Origin: Acinetobacter sp. Marseille-Q1618
GTDB lineage: Bacteria; Pseudomonadota; Gammaproteobacteria; Pseudomonadales; Moraxellaceae
Length of the DNA: 64,000 bases
Direction of reading: 5' to 3'
Assembly (NCBI RefSeq): GCF_902809855.1
Contig: NZ_CADDWJ010000001.1
Coordinates: 248,001 to 312,000, forward strand
Below the pieces are notes generated by a model that ran no database searches, was not told the DNA's origin, and worked only from the letters and a program-made list of their open reading frames with translations. Both the position numbers and the translations under genes were made by a program. Shown here piece after piece: positions 16,557 to 25,980 of the stretch (positions within the stretch are counted from its first letter, which is position 1; each line of letters opens with the position of its first letter).

Positions 16557-18269
16557 TTATTTTGCTTCAGTTTTTGCTTTTAAAGTTTGGGTTAAGCCAT
16601 TGATGTCGCCACCTTGAATCCCTAATTCATTCATTAAGCTATCAATCAAAGGTGCTTGGGTACGATAACGTAAGGCACTATTTACCACTTGATCAGATAA
16701 AGCGACTTGACCTTGATCAGCACCAGCCTCAGTAGATGGAGCAGAACCACCAACACCGCCTAAACCATTTACTTGCAAAATTTTAATATCATCAATATTT
16801 TCCATAGGTTTAACGCTTTCACGAATAATTTCTGGTAAATATTTTAATAATGCTAAGCGAATTTGCATTTCTACTTGTTCAGTAGACAAGATATTATTGG
16901 CTTCGTTGACAGCACGCGTACCTTCTGCATCAACGTGGTATTGTTTCTCTTGTGCTTGTGCGAGCAAGATTTTTGCATCGGCTTCACCTTTGGCTTTCAA
17001 ACGTACTTTTTCAGCTTCTGCTTCAGCTCCGATACGAACAGCCTCAGCTTCATCTACAGCCGCTTTTTTCGATGCTTCAGCAGCAACTGTGATTGCAATT
17101 GCATCAGTTTCCGCAATCTGTTTTGCTGCAACCAGTTCAACGGCTTTAACACGTTCAGCACGTTGTGTTTCACGAACGGTTAACACTTCTTCTTCTGCTT
17201 TTACTGCTTGTGCACGTGCTTGGTCAGCCAAAGCTTTTGCTTCAGATTCAGCACGAGATTTTTCAGCAATCGCAATTGCACGGTCTTGCTCAGCCAGTTC
17301 AATGGTTTTCTTTTGCTCAACTTGCGCTTTTTGAATCAATTGTGCTTTAACAATATTTTCATTTTCTACATCACGTGCAGAAGCAATACGTTTTAATTCA
17401 ACTTCACGTTCTGCAGCAATACGAGCTTCTTCTGCCTCACGTTTTTTCGATGCTTCTTGCGATGCAATTTCTGCCAATTGTTCAGCTTTACGGATAGAAA
17501 TTTCACGTTCTTGTTGCATTTTTGCATATTCTTCTTCACGTAGAATTTGCAATTGTGCTTGTTGAGTTTCAAGGTTTTTAGCTTTGATGGCTAAGTCTGC
17601 ATCTTGCTCAATGTCATTACGCTTTTTACGACGATCTTCAATCGTTTCAGTGAGTTTAGTTAAACCTTCCGCATCAAACGCATTTTGTGGATTGAAAAAT
17701 TTAAAGCTAGTTTGGTCCAAGCCAGTCAGTGATACAGTTTCGAGTTCTAAACCATTTTTAAATAAATCTTCAGAAACGACTTGTTGAACTTTTTGTACAA
17801 AATCAACACGCTTTTCATGTAATTCTTCCATTGCCATTTCCGCAGCAACCGCACGTAATGAGTCAACAAATTTACCTTCAACCAAATCTTTTAATTCTGG
17901 CGGTGACATGGTTTTTTTACCCAATGTCTGCGCGGCAGTTGCAATCGATTCGGCAGTTGGTTTTACACGCACATAAAACTCAGCCATGACATCGACACGC
18001 ATACGATCACGGGTAATTAATGCTTGATCAGCCGCACGTTTTACTTCTAAACGAAGCGTATTCATGTTGACAGGAATCACTTCATGTAGCACAGGTAGCA
18101 CAATTGCACCACCATTTAAAATGACTTTTTCACCACCAAAACCAGTTCGGACAAACGATACTTCTTTACTTGATCGTTTATAAAGACGGGCGATGATGAC
18201 GCCAATGATAATAAGCGCTGCTAAAATAATGCCAGCAATAATCATAATTTGGTATAAAGAAGAATTCAT
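16557..18269 (-). CDS. yqiK: Flotillin-like SPFH protein (YqiK family)
   Basis: Flotillins are membrane-anchored scaffold proteins of ordered membrane domains. The N-terminal membrane segment (about residues 5-27) is followed by an SPFH/band 7 domain to about residue 200. A very long Ala/Glu/Lys/Arg-rich coiled coil follows (about 210-440), then a C-terminal region with a Gly/Ser-rich stretch. At 570 residues it matches E. coli YqiK. It lies 31 bases after the yqiJ-like gene, reproducing the conserved yqiJ-yqiK pair. Confidence 0.92.
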   Translation of the reverse strand: MNSSLYQIMIIAGIILAALIIIGVIIARLYKRSSKEVSFVRTGFGGEKVILNGGAIVLPVLHEVIPVNMNTLRLEVKRAADQALITRDRMRVDVMAEFYVRVKPTAESIATAAQTLGKKTMSPPELKDLVEGKFVDSLRAVAAEMAMEELHEKRVDFVQKVQQVVSEDLFKNGLELETVSLTGLDQTSFKFFNPQNAFDAEGLTKLTETIEDRRKKRNDIEQDADLAIKAKNLETQQAQLQILREEEYAKMQQEREISIRKAEQLAEIASQEASKKREAEEARIAAEREVELKRIASARDVENENIVKAQLIQKAQVEQKKTIELAEQDRAIAIAEKSRAESEAKALADQARAQAVKAEEEVLTVRETQRAERVKAVELVAAKQIAETDAIAITVAAEASKKAAVDEAEAVRIGAEAEAEKVRLKAKGEADAKILLAQAQEKQYHVDAEGTRAVNEANNILSTEQVEMQIRLALLKYLPEIIRESVKPMENIDDIKILQVNGLGGVGGSAPSTEAGADQGQVALSDQVVNSALRYRTQAPLIDSLMNELGIQGGDINGLTQTLKAKTEAK

Positions 18270-18300
18270 GATGTAATTATCTCTGCTTGTTATTTAAAAA

Positions 18301-18945
18301 TTAAAGTTGAATCGCCTGAAAGCCATTCACTGTTTTTTGGGTTAAAATAACCTCTTGTCCTTGTGAAAAAGTAATATTAAGCTCAGGTTCGACCAAGATA
18401 TAATGGGTTTGACCAAACTGGTCGAGCACTTTGGCTTGTGCTGGGTAGTTTTGTCTGGCTTCACCTAAAATGATGAGTGCAGTTCGACCAATCAATTCGT
18501 CACTACGAATGGCAGTGGTTTCATCTTTCGGTAAAATTTTTGCAATGGTTGCTGCAACAATACGCACCAAAGGCATACATAAAAATAAACTGGCAGGCGC
18601 TGCAATCCAAATCGCTAAGTATTGTTGTGTAAATGAGAAATACATTGCTTGCATTGCAAAACCAAACAAAGCATATACAGTTAAAAAGATAATCAACCAA
18701 ATCAGAACAGGAATACGCCCGAGATAGAGCCAATCTAAAAATTGTACAAATAAGCTTTGATCAGTATCTAGATCAATCCCCAGACTTTTGCTGTCGCCAA
18801 GATCATCAGGAATAAATTGATCTAAAAAGCCTTGAGATGAAGCACCCAATACTAAAAGTAAGCATTCAAAAATACCCAAAAGCAGCATTAAACATAAGCT
18901 AACACTAAAAAATAAGTTTGAAGCATGTGTAAATAATTCCCACAT
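18301..18945 (-). CDS. yqiJ: YqiJ-like inner membrane protein with OB fold
   Basis: YqiJ/NfeD-type proteins partner with flotillins. There are membrane segments at about residues 10-33, 75-97 and 106-128, and a C-terminal OB-fold domain (IGRTALIILGEARQ to TVNGFQAIQL). The frame extends to a GTG at 18954, but that codon is only 1 base from the purine-rich AAGAAG. The ATG at 18945 (MWELFTHASN) is correctly spaced and gives 214 residues. It is the first gene of the two-gene flotillin operon. Confidence 0.88.
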   Translation of the reverse strand: MWELFTHASNLFFSVSLCLMLLLGIFECLLLVLGASSQGFLDQFIPDDLGDSKSLGIDLDTDQSLFVQFLDWLYLGRIPVLIWLIIFLTVYALFGFAMQAMYFSFTQQYLAIWIAAPASLFLCMPLVRIVAATIAKILPKDETTAIRSDELIGRTALIILGEARQNYPAQAKVLDQFGQTHYILVEPELNITFSQGQEVILTQKTVNGFQAIQL

Positions 18946-18998
18946 TTTGTACACTCTTCTTCAGTTCACAATTTATTTTTTGTGAGGTGTTTTTAAAT

Positions 18999-19016
18999 AT
19001 TTGGCAAATACCAAAT
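18999..19016. promoter_or_regulatory. Inverted repeat upstream of yqiJ, possible operator
   Basis: ATTTGG, six bases, CCAAAT. It is centred about 60 bases before the yqiJ start codon. The operator role is only a suggestion. Confidence 0.25.
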
Positions 19017-19326
19017 GATGAGTTAATTCTATTAATAATCACAGTTTATATGGATATTTCAATATTGACAAGAAATTTTTAATAATAATAATTGTAAATC
19101 AATAAGTTATTGATTTGTGGTGATAGGTGGCATTTCAACGGAAAAATTTGTAATTGATCAAAAACTAGATTATAAAATAAAAAGAATTAGACAAATGAAT
19201 AATAGCCATTACAAGGAATGTATGGGTCTTATGTTAAAAGGAGCTTTAACATCAATTTTTCTTTTCTTATTTAAAAGTTCATTGGGACTAGAAGGAAAAG
19301 AGCGCCATTTTTATGATTTCACACTC

Positions 19327-19362
19327 AAAAAAATACGCAATGATTGGGGTGATCATTGCGTA
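19327..19362 (-). terminator. Strong terminator of an unidentified transcript
   Basis: On the - strand TACGCAATGAT / ATCATTGCGTA (perfect 11-bp stem, loop of seven bases) is followed by seven T. The nearest - strand gene, trpS, already has a terminator at 19542-19572. This one may therefore end a small RNA made from 19362-19541, or be a back-up for trpS. Confidence 0.7.
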
Positions 19363-19541
19363 GAACAACGAATTTGTACAAACAAATCCGGTTAAGGAGA
19401 AATGTTATGAACTTTGGGGATTGCTCATAACGTGAAATAAATATTAATACTGCTCATTAAACCGATCATTAGTTTTCACGTTAATTCATGTAAACAAACG
19501 TTAAGATTAAGTGGTTTATGTTTCTTTATAGAGCCTAATAT

Positions 19542-19572
19542 AAAAAAGCCTTTCAGTTGAAAGGCTTTTTTA
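19542..19572 (-). terminator. Terminator of trpS (bidirectional)
   Basis: AAAAAAGCCTTTC / GAAAGGCTTTTTT with a four-base loop, symmetrical enough to act on both strands, 21 bases beyond the trpS stop. Confidence 0.85.
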
Positions 19573-19592
19573 TTGAATGAGTTATTTATAAC

Positions 19593-20606
19593 TTAAAAGT
19601 GGAAAACGCCTAAGCCATTTTTAACTTCGTCTAGTGTTTCTTGGGTAATGATACGGCATTTATCTGTACCCGCTTTTAAAATATCCATGATGTAATCTGG
19701 ATCTTTGGCAAGTTCCATACGACGTTCACGAATCGGTGTGATTAATTCTTTTAACACACCTTCAAGACGCTTTTTCACAGTACCGTCACCTAAACCACCA
19801 CGACGATAATGTGCTTTTAGCTCTTCAACTTCTTCTTTATTAGGATCAAAAGCATCTAAATAAGTAAATACAATATTACCTTCAACTTGACCTGGATCTT
19901 CAATACGCAAATGGTTCGGGTCAGTGTACATGGCATTAACTGCTTTCTTAATATCTTTATCCGTTGCATCTAACACAATGGTATTGCCTAAAGATTTAGA
20001 CATTTTCGCTTTACCATCAAAACCTGGTAAGCGGCTCATATTAGATAATAGCGCTTTACACTCTGGTAAAACTTCTCGACCAATCTGGCGGTTTAAACGG
20101 CGTACGATTTCGTTGGTTTGTTCGATCATTGGAATTTGATCTTCACCTACAGGAACAACTGTTGCCTTAAATGCTGTAATATCCGCAGCTTGCGCAACAG
20201 GGTAGCATAAGAAGCCCGCAGGAATATCACGCTCAAAACCACGCATTTGAATTTCAGATTTAATGGTTGGATTGCGTTCTAAACGTGAAACAGTCACGAA
20301 GTTTAAATACAACATGGTCAGTTCATTTAATGCAGGTAAGCATGATTGAACACAAATTGTCGTTTTAGTCGGGTCAATACCCACAGCTAAATAATCAGTG
20401 GCAACTTCAATGATATTACGACGAACTTTTTCAAAGTTATCGGCATTATCTGTTAAAGCTTGTGCATCTGCTAAAAGTAAATGTTGGTGATGGGAGTCTT
20501 GTAAACCTACACGTGAGCGAAGTGAGCCCACAAAATGACCTAGGTGAAGTTGTCCTGTTGGACGGTCGCCCGTTAAAATGACAGGGCGATTATCTTGATT
20601 ACTCAT
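19593..20606 (-). CDS. trpS: Tryptophanyl-tRNA synthetase
   Basis: This enzyme charges tRNA-Trp. The class I signature motifs are present: HLGHFVGS (HIGH box) near residue 21 and KMSKSLGNT (KMSKS loop) near residue 202. The start RPVILTGDRPTGQLHLGH is standard. The 337-residue length suits the bacterial family. It is a single-gene unit with its own terminator and about 210 bp of non-coding DNA upstream, shared with the divergent DUF808 gene. Confidence 0.97.
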   Translation of the reverse strand: MSNQDNRPVILTGDRPTGQLHLGHFVGSLRSRVGLQDSHHQHLLLADAQALTDNADNFEKVRRNIIEVATDYLAVGIDPTKTTICVQSCLPALNELTMLYLNFVTVSRLERNPTIKSEIQMRGFERDIPAGFLCYPVAQAADITAFKATVVPVGEDQIPMIEQTNEIVRRLNRQIGREVLPECKALLSNMSRLPGFDGKAKMSKSLGNTIVLDATDKDIKKAVNAMYTDPNHLRIEDPGQVEGNIVFTYLDAFDPNKEEVEELKAHYRRGGLGDGTVKKRLEGVLKELITPIRERRMELAKDPDYIMDILKAGTDKCRIITQETLDEVKNGLGVFHF

Positions 20607-20818
20607 TATTTATTCCACAGCCGTAAGCGTCGATATCAATTGTTACTCAGAATGTGGATATTGTACGGCATAATTTTTTTTTATGTCAGCGAAAAAATGT
20701 GCTTACTTGCAAAATATAAAAATTTCAAAAATGATAAATAAAAAATACAACTCCTTATATAAAGCTTTTTTAAAGTTAATTAAACTACTTAAATAAACAT
20801 AGGTTGGGATAATAAAAA

Positions 20819-21745
20819 ATGGCAAGTAGCTTGTTATTACTATTAGATGATATTGCCACAGTATTAGATGATGTTGCGGTCATGAGTAAAATGGCAGCCA
20901 AAAAAACGGCTGGGGTATTGGGTGATGATTTAGCATTAAACGCACAACAAGTGACAGGGGTTCGATCTGAGCGAGAAATTCCTGTGGTTTGGGGGGTGGC
21001 TAAGGGTTCATTTGTAAATAAATTGATTCTTGTTCCTTTGGCATTATTGATCAGTGTGGTTGCACCGTGGTTGATTACACCGTTATTAATGATCGGAGGA
21101 TTATTTTTATGCTATGAGGGCGTGGAAAAAGTCCTGCATAGTTTGCATCATAAAAAATCCAAAACAGAAGAAGTTGCTCGTGAAGAGATGAGCCATATTG
21201 AAACGGATTTGGTGACTTTTGAGAAAGAAAAAGTTAAAGGAGCCATCCGTACCGATTTTATTTTATCTGCTGAAATTGTGGTGATTTCATTAGGTACGGT
21301 TGCGACTGCGGCATTTGGGACTAAGGTCATGGTGCTTTCAGTAATTGCTATCGCAATGACTGTAGGTGTATATGGCTTTGTGGCGATGATTGTTAAAATT
21401 GATGATTTAGGTTTATATCTCACTGAACAAGCATCAAGTTTTAAGAAAACAATGGGTCGTGGTTTATTAGCATTTGCACCTATGTTAATGAAAACATTAT
21501 CCATTGTGGGTACGGTTGCCATGTTTTTAGTTGGTGGCGGTATTATTTCTCATGGGATTTCAGCTTTACATCATTTTACAGAGGAAACAGTAGAGCAGGT
21601 TGAGCATATTCCGACCATTGGTTCGATTATTGGTGCTTTAACGCCGACTTTAATTAACTTGGTAATTGGTGTGGTTGCTGGTGCGATTGTATTGGGTTTA
21701 GTGCATATTTTTCAAAAAATACGTGGACAAGCATCATCTACCTAA
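20819..21745 (+). CDS. DUF808 inner membrane protein (YedI-like)
   Basis: This is a 308-residue multi-spanning membrane protein of the DUF808 family, starting [22 protein letters not shown], which is diagnostic. Several hydrophobic segments (about residues 70-105, 155-215 and 225-300) flank a charged loop with [13 protein letters not shown]. coli YedI is of unknown function. It may be co-transcribed with the YpfJ-like gene 54 bases downstream. Confidence 0.88.
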   Translation: MASSLLLLLDDIATVLDDVAVMSKMAAKKTAGVLGDDLALNAQQVTGVRSEREIPVVWGVAKGSFVNKLILVPLALLISVVAPWLITPLLMIGGLFLCYEGVEKVLHSLHHKKSKTEEVAREEMSHIETDLVTFEKEKVKGAIRTDFILSAEIVVISLGTVATAAFGTKVMVLSVIAIAMTVGVYGFVAMIVKIDDLGLYLTEQASSFKKTMGRGLLAFAPMLMKTLSIVGTVAMFLVGGGIISHGISALHHFTEETVEQVEHIPTIGSIIGALTPTLINLVIGVVAGAIVLGLVHIFQKIRGQASST

Positions 21746-21799
21746 TTGAGAAAATTTCATTAAAATAGACACAACTTTATAAAGAATAAGGATAAGACT

Positions 21800-22690
21800 A
21801 TGCGTTGGAAAGGACGTCGGGTAAGTAGTAATGTGGAAGACCGTCGCGGCGGTGGTGGAGCAAAAGCAGGTGGCATCAGTATTTTGGGGTTGATCGTGGC
21901 TTTTGTGGCGTGGAAGTTTTTTGGTGTGGATCCCCAACAAGCCTATCAAGCGACCAAACAAGTCACATCTGGTGGTCAATCACAAGCTATTGCTCCCGAA
22001 AGTTTAACCCCTGAGCAAAAAGAAGTTTCTGATTTCGTTGGAACAGTTCTTGCAGACACAGAAGATGTTTGGACACCAATTTTTCAGGCACAAGGTGCTC
22101 AGTATGTACCACCTAAATTGGTTATGTTTAGTGGTGCGATTAATTCAGGCTGTGGTACTGCACAATCGGCAATGGGACCATTTTATTGTCCAGCAGACCA
22201 AAAAGTTTATATTGATACCTCTTTTTTTAGAGATATGCGTCAGCAAATGGGTATTTCGGGTGAGCAAAATCAGTCTGAGCTTTCTGCGAAAGATGAAGCA
22301 GGGGATTTTGCACAAGCGTATGTCATTGCCCATGAGGTAGGACATCATGTACAAAATCTTTTAGGGATTTCAGGGCAGGTTCAACAAGCGCGTCAACGTG
22401 CCAGTGAAGCGCAAGGCAATGAATTATCTGTACGTTTAGAACTTCAAGCGGATTGTTTGGCAGGCGTTTGGGCAAATAAAACCCATCAAAAGACTCAATT
22501 TCTTGAACAAGGTGATGTAGAAGAAGCAATGGATGCTGCTGAAAAAATCGGTGACGATTATTTGCAGAAAAAAGCACGTGGCTATGCAGTTCCTGATAGT
22601 TTCACGCATGGTACTAGTCAGCAACGTATGCAATGGTTTCAAACAGGCTTAAAATCAGGTGATATTAATCAGTGCGAAACTTTTAAATAA
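21800..22690 (+). CDS. ypfJ: YpfJ-like neutral zinc metallopeptidase
   Basis: This 296-residue protein starts MRWKGRRVSSNVEDRRG, the family start. A Gly-rich stretch leads to a membrane segment at about residues 30-45, then a large extracytoplasmic domain. The zinc motif HEVGHH lies at about residues 178-183, and the ELQADCLAGVWA segment gives a downstream acidic ligand. Two Cys near SGCGTAQSAMGPFYCP are conserved in the family. The substrate is unknown. Confidence 0.9.
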   Translation: MRWKGRRVSSNVEDRRGGGGAKAGGISILGLIVAFVAWKFFGVDPQQAYQATKQVTSGGQSQAIAPESLTPEQKEVSDFVGTVLADTEDVWTPIFQAQGAQYVPPKLVMFSGAINSGCGTAQSAMGPFYCPADQKVYIDTSFFRDMRQQMGISGEQNQSELSAKDEAGDFAQAYVIAHEVGHHVQNLLGISGQVQQARQRASEAQGNELSVRLELQADCLAGVWANKTHQKTQFLEQGDVEEAMDAAEKIGDDYLQKKARGYAVPDSFTHGTSQQRMQWFQTGLKSGDINQCETFK

Positions 22691-22705
22691 GATTTCTTAA
22701 AAGAA

Positions 22706-22738
22706 AATAAAAGGAGAGTACGCTCTCCTTTATTTATT
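22706..22738. terminator. Bidirectional terminator between convergent genes
   Basis: AAAGGAGAG / CTCTCCTTT with a TACG loop and A/T-rich flanks on both sides. It serves ypfJ (+) and the 22730 gene (-). Confidence 0.85.
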
Positions 22739-23275
22739 TAAAAATGTTGGAAAATTACGCAAAATTCGAGTGGATACATAAATCGCAAATAAGCTAAAAA
22801 ACCACAATAAAATCAATTGATATTTTAACTTTTCAATATCTGCTATATAAAACTCAAAAATTTGTTTCTGATTAAAATGAAAGCTTTTATTCTCTAGGCT
22901 TTGCGTGTTTTGATAACTAATATTTTGTACATAATGATGGTTGCGATAATGAATTAAATCGAGTGTTTTAATTTGACGGAAATAATGTTGATTATCTAAG
23001 TCAGTGCACAAGCTAGTCATATAATGTTCACACGAAATTGTGAAAATATAGCCTTGATTTGGGATGGTAATGAATATTTTTTGATCTGGTTTTTGATTAT
23101 TACTGACCAAACGAAACTCTTTATCTAGCGTGCTTTCTAAATGGGTGGTTTTAGGCTGTACTTGTGTTGCTGTAAACACTTCATAAGTTTTTACCAATGT
23201 CGTCCAAATCAATACGACACTGATCAGAAAAATCAACGTAGCCAAAAAATATCGGAATACGACTTTAAAACGCAT
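22730..23275 (-). CDS. Hypothetical two-TM protein
   Basis: This 181-residue protein is not recognised. The frame extends to a TTG at 23317, but the ATG at 23275 (MRFKVVFRYF) is the likelier start. A membrane segment at about residues 8-28 is followed by an extracytoplasmic region of ~115 residues with a Cys pair (SCEHYMTSLCTD). A second membrane segment lies near the C-terminus (QLILLWFFSLFAIYV). It stands alone between YpfJ and the antiporter. Confidence 0.65.
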   Translation of the reverse strand: MRFKVVFRYFLATLIFLISVVLIWTTLVKTYEVFTATQVQPKTTHLESTLDKEFRLVSNNQKPDQKIFITIPNQGYIFTISCEHYMTSLCTDLDNQHYFRQIKTLDLIHYRNHHYVQNISYQNTQSLENKSFHFNQKQIFEFYIADIEKLKYQLILLWFFSLFAIYVSTRILRNFPTFLNK

Positions 23276-23516
23276 AAATTTACAACAAAATAGAAATGTT
23301 AATGATACCGACTTCAACGCATTATTTATATCTTTTTAAACACTTATATAAATAAGCTTGAGATTTATGTTAAAAAAATTATTTTTTTCGGGCGATTTAA
23401 CGCATTTTTTTGTAAAATTATATCGATTTTAAAATCATCTTTATTTCTTAATTCATTTAAAAAATGATTGGGTAGTGGTTGTTCACATATATTAAAAAAC
23501 CGTATAAAGGATACGC

Positions 23517-25016
23517 ATGGGTAATTATTTTTTTCTACAGGTCTTTACAGTTGTTTTTGCTTTATCCATTGCAACCACCATTTTTAATAAGCGAATTTTA
23601 GGTTTTCCACAAGCGATCGGTGTGCCTTTAGTTTCGGCGATATTTGTCTTTATTTTGCAATGGGGCGCAAGCCTGCTCAATGGCAATCAATTTATTTCTA
23701 TTAATATTCATAATATTGAAGAAGCAGTTAGAAATATTGATTTTTATGACTTTTTAGTTAATGGTGTGATTTGTTTTATTTTAACCTCATCCGCTTTAAA
23801 GTTTAAAGTTTCTGACTTAAAAGTGTACTGGAAACCCATTAGTATTTTAGCAACTATCGCTTTATTACTGTGTGCCGTGTTTTTTGCAGGTATTGTTTTT
23901 GGATTCCAATACATTATCGGAAACCCTGTACCTATTTTAGTGTTATTGCTATTAGGTTCGGCATTGGGTGCAACTGACCCGATTGGGATTAAGGGGGTAT
24001 TGAGTTCAGTACGTGCGCCTCATCACTTGATGGTTAAGCTGGAAGGTGAGTCATTATTTAATGATGCCATGTGTATTGCCGTTTTTATGACTTTACTTAA
24101 TGTACTTGAGGGTGAGCATTTTAGTTTCGTTGCTACATTAGAAACCTTACTTTATGAAATTATTGTTGCTGTAATTATTGGTTGGGGATTCGGTTTGGCT
24201 ATTTTACGTTTACTACGTGGTAAACATGAAATGGAATCTCTAATTTTAACCACAGCACTATTGGCATGCGGTTCATATTTAATTGCCTTATTTGCGCATG
24301 CTTCTGCACCCATTGCTTGTGTAATCGGTGGTTTAATTGTAGGGAATAAATGGAAAGAGATTTTACAAGACCGTGAAATTCGAGAAGTAAATCATTTTTG
24401 GCATACGGTGGAAGGAATTATTAATTCATTCTTATTCACGTTGATTGGGCTAGAATTATTTATTTTAGATTTAAGTACTAGTCTTATTTTAGGCGGGATA
24501 TTTGCCTTTTTTGCATTACATTTATCGCGCTTTGCTGCAAACTATTTAGCATTTGCATTTTTCCCATCATTTCGACACAAAAGTTATAATGGAAGCTTGG
24601 CGATATTATCTTGGGGTGGGGTGCGTGGGGGGATCTCATTAGCCTTGATTTTAGCTGTCGCCAATATTCCTGAATTACGTGAATATAGTAGTATTTTAAT
24701 TGGTTATACTTTTATTAGTGTATTACTTTCAGGAATTGTCTGCGGTTTAGGTTTACCTGCGGTGATGAACGCATTTTACTACAATCCAAAAGAAGACAAA
24801 GAAGGCTTCAAAGGTTGGTATCAGCGCATGTGTCATAAAATGAATCGTAAAGGTGTAAAATACATCGTAGGTGAAGATGCGGAAGGGCATGAAACCATTA
24901 CCATTTATAATCCTGAAGTTTTAGTCGATAAAAAATCGGAGGATGGTGTGGCATCTGTCCATCGTCCAGATAAAGCTCAAGAAGTAAAACGTTTGGAAAA
25001 TCCAACCAATTTCTAA
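23517..25016 (+). CDS. Cation:proton antiporter, CPA1 (NhaP-like)
   Basis: This is a 499-residue Na+(K+)/H+ exchanger with about 12-13 membrane segments. The conserved ion-binding region reads SALGATDPIGIKGVLSS, then EGESLFNDAMCIAVF, the ND motif of CPA1 antiporters. GVRGGISLALIL in the C-terminal half is also diagnostic. A soluble tail of ~75 residues follows the last membrane segment. It is a single-gene unit ending in a strong terminator. The exact cation cannot be told from sequence. Confidence 0.92.
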   Translation: MGNYFFLQVFTVVFALSIATTIFNKRILGFPQAIGVPLVSAIFVFILQWGASLLNGNQFISINIHNIEEAVRNIDFYDFLVNGVICFILTSSALKFKVSDLKVYWKPISILATIALLLCAVFFAGIVFGFQYIIGNPVPILVLLLLGSALGATDPIGIKGVLSSVRAPHHLMVKLEGESLFNDAMCIAVFMTLLNVLEGEHFSFVATLETLLYEIIVAVIIGWGFGLAILRLLRGKHEMESLILTTALLACGSYLIALFAHASAPIACVIGGLIVGNKWKEILQDREIREVNHFWHTVEGIINSFLFTLIGLELFILDLSTSLILGGIFAFFALHLSRFAANYLAFAFFPSFRHKSYNGSLAILSWGGVRGGISLALILAVANIPELREYSSILIGYTFISVLLSGIVCGLGLPAVMNAFYYNPKEDKEGFKGWYQRMCHKMNRKGVKYIVGEDAEGHETITIYNPEVLVDKKSEDGVASVHRPDKAQEVKRLENPTNF

Positions 25017-25044
25017 ACCGCAATATTTTAAAAACTATGATAAG

Positions 25045-25076
25045 AAAAACCGAATGTTTTAACATTCGGTTTTTTT
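25045..25076 (+). terminator. Terminator of the antiporter gene
   Basis: AAAACCGAATG / CATTCGGTTTT followed by a run of T on the + strand. It also lies beyond the end of the convergent deacetylase-like gene. Confidence 0.85.
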
Positions 25077-25092
25077 GTAACGCTACTTGTCG

Positions 25093-25968
25093 TTAAGTTT
25101 TTGCAGGGAAATAGATTTCATTTGCTGCTTTAAAGGTATTTACATGTAAAGGTACCAAATCTTCTAATTTTTGGTAGCCACCTGCTAATACAAACATAAT
25201 AGGCAAATTATATTTTTTAGCCAGTTTAAATACCATTAAATCACGCTGATACAGCATTTCAGTGCTAAACCATTTTGAGCCACAACGGTCATTTTGATGA
25301 CAATCCATCCCTGCTTGATAAATGATGATATCCGCTTGCCATTCTAAAGCTTGCTCAAAGCCTTCGATCACTGCTTCAGCGTATTGTTCAAATGAACCTT
25401 TTTTATTGTGAATATGACGCGTAAGGCTTCTTTCATAGGTCGCACAGCCAAATGCCAACGCATAAATACTGAAATTAAATAGGTTTTCAAATCTCAGCGT
25501 GTATTCTGCTGTGCCATTTCCACCATGTTGGTCACAATCAAGCACAAAAACTTTTTTGTTTGGGTATTGCTGTGCAATTAAAGCTAAGCCATTAAAGGTA
25601 CAATAAGCATTGCCATGTTCATAAACAGCATGGTGAAAACCTTGTGCAATATTCGCTGCAATACCTTCTCGCAGCGCAATTTCTGTGGCTAAAAGCTGTC
25701 CTGCCTGTACGGCAAAAATAGCTTCACGAAAGGCTAAACTCCATTGTTTAAAGCCCTGCATCACAGCAAGCGGTTTTTTCCCTTTGACGAATGCCTGTAC
25801 ATACTCGGGATCATGAATGCCATATAAAATTTTGGGGTCAATACTTTCAGGATCAACCAATTCAACCATTTCATTGGCTTCAAGCACCTGCGCAACCGCA
25901 GTCAGTTTTTCCATGCTATTCGTATGCGTTTTTGCAAAATATTGGGGTGAATAGCAAGCTTTTAACAT
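25093..25968 (-). CDS. Histone deacetylase-superfamily hydrolase
   Basis: This 291-residue enzyme has the arginase/deacetylase fold. The active-site pair HH is at residues 112-113 in GFHHAVYEHGNAYCTFN. Zinc ligands are DCDQHGGNG (D146, H148) and the Asp of QAGMDCHQND. Bacterial relatives act on acetylpolyamines, acetoin-related or unknown acyl-amide substrates, so none is assigned. It lies 12 bases after the 25981 gene and is probably translated from the same mRNA. Confidence 0.88.
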   Translation of the reverse strand: MLKACYSPQYFAKTHTNSMEKLTAVAQVLEANEMVELVDPESIDPKILYGIHDPEYVQAFVKGKKPLAVMQGFKQWSLAFREAIFAVQAGQLLATEIALREGIAANIAQGFHHAVYEHGNAYCTFNGLALIAQQYPNKKVFVLDCDQHGGNGTAEYTLRFENLFNFSIYALAFGCATYERSLTRHIHNKKGSFEQYAEAVIEGFEQALEWQADIIIYQAGMDCHQNDRCGSKWFSTEMLYQRDLMVFKLAKKYNLPIMFVLAGGYQKLEDLVPLHVNTFKAANEIYFPAKT

Positions 25969-25980
25969 AATGACTCTCGA

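Larger units (their letters stand above)
18946..19592. other. 647-bp intergenic region with several structured elements
   Basis: No gene is confidently assigned. On the + strand TTGACA (19065-19070) is followed by TAATAAT about 16 bases later, a plausible promoter. A frame from GTG 19117 to 19395 (92 codons; internal ATG 19195) has no good ribosome binding site and no recognised family. ATGTTAAA / TTTAACAT (19231-19252) forms a hairpin with AGGAGC in the loop. AAGGAGA near 19395 precedes the mini-frame ATGTTATGA. Arms AACGTGAAA (19429-19437) and TTTCACGTT (19474-19482) pair at long range. A strong - strand terminator lies at 19327-19362 in addition to the trpS terminator. Confidence 0.5.

Noticed and set aside
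16863..17396. Several + strand frames opposite the flotillin gene
   Set aside because: They are the antisense of the Ala/Glu-rich coiled coil, which leaves opposite frames open. No start or ribosome site, and low-complexity composition.
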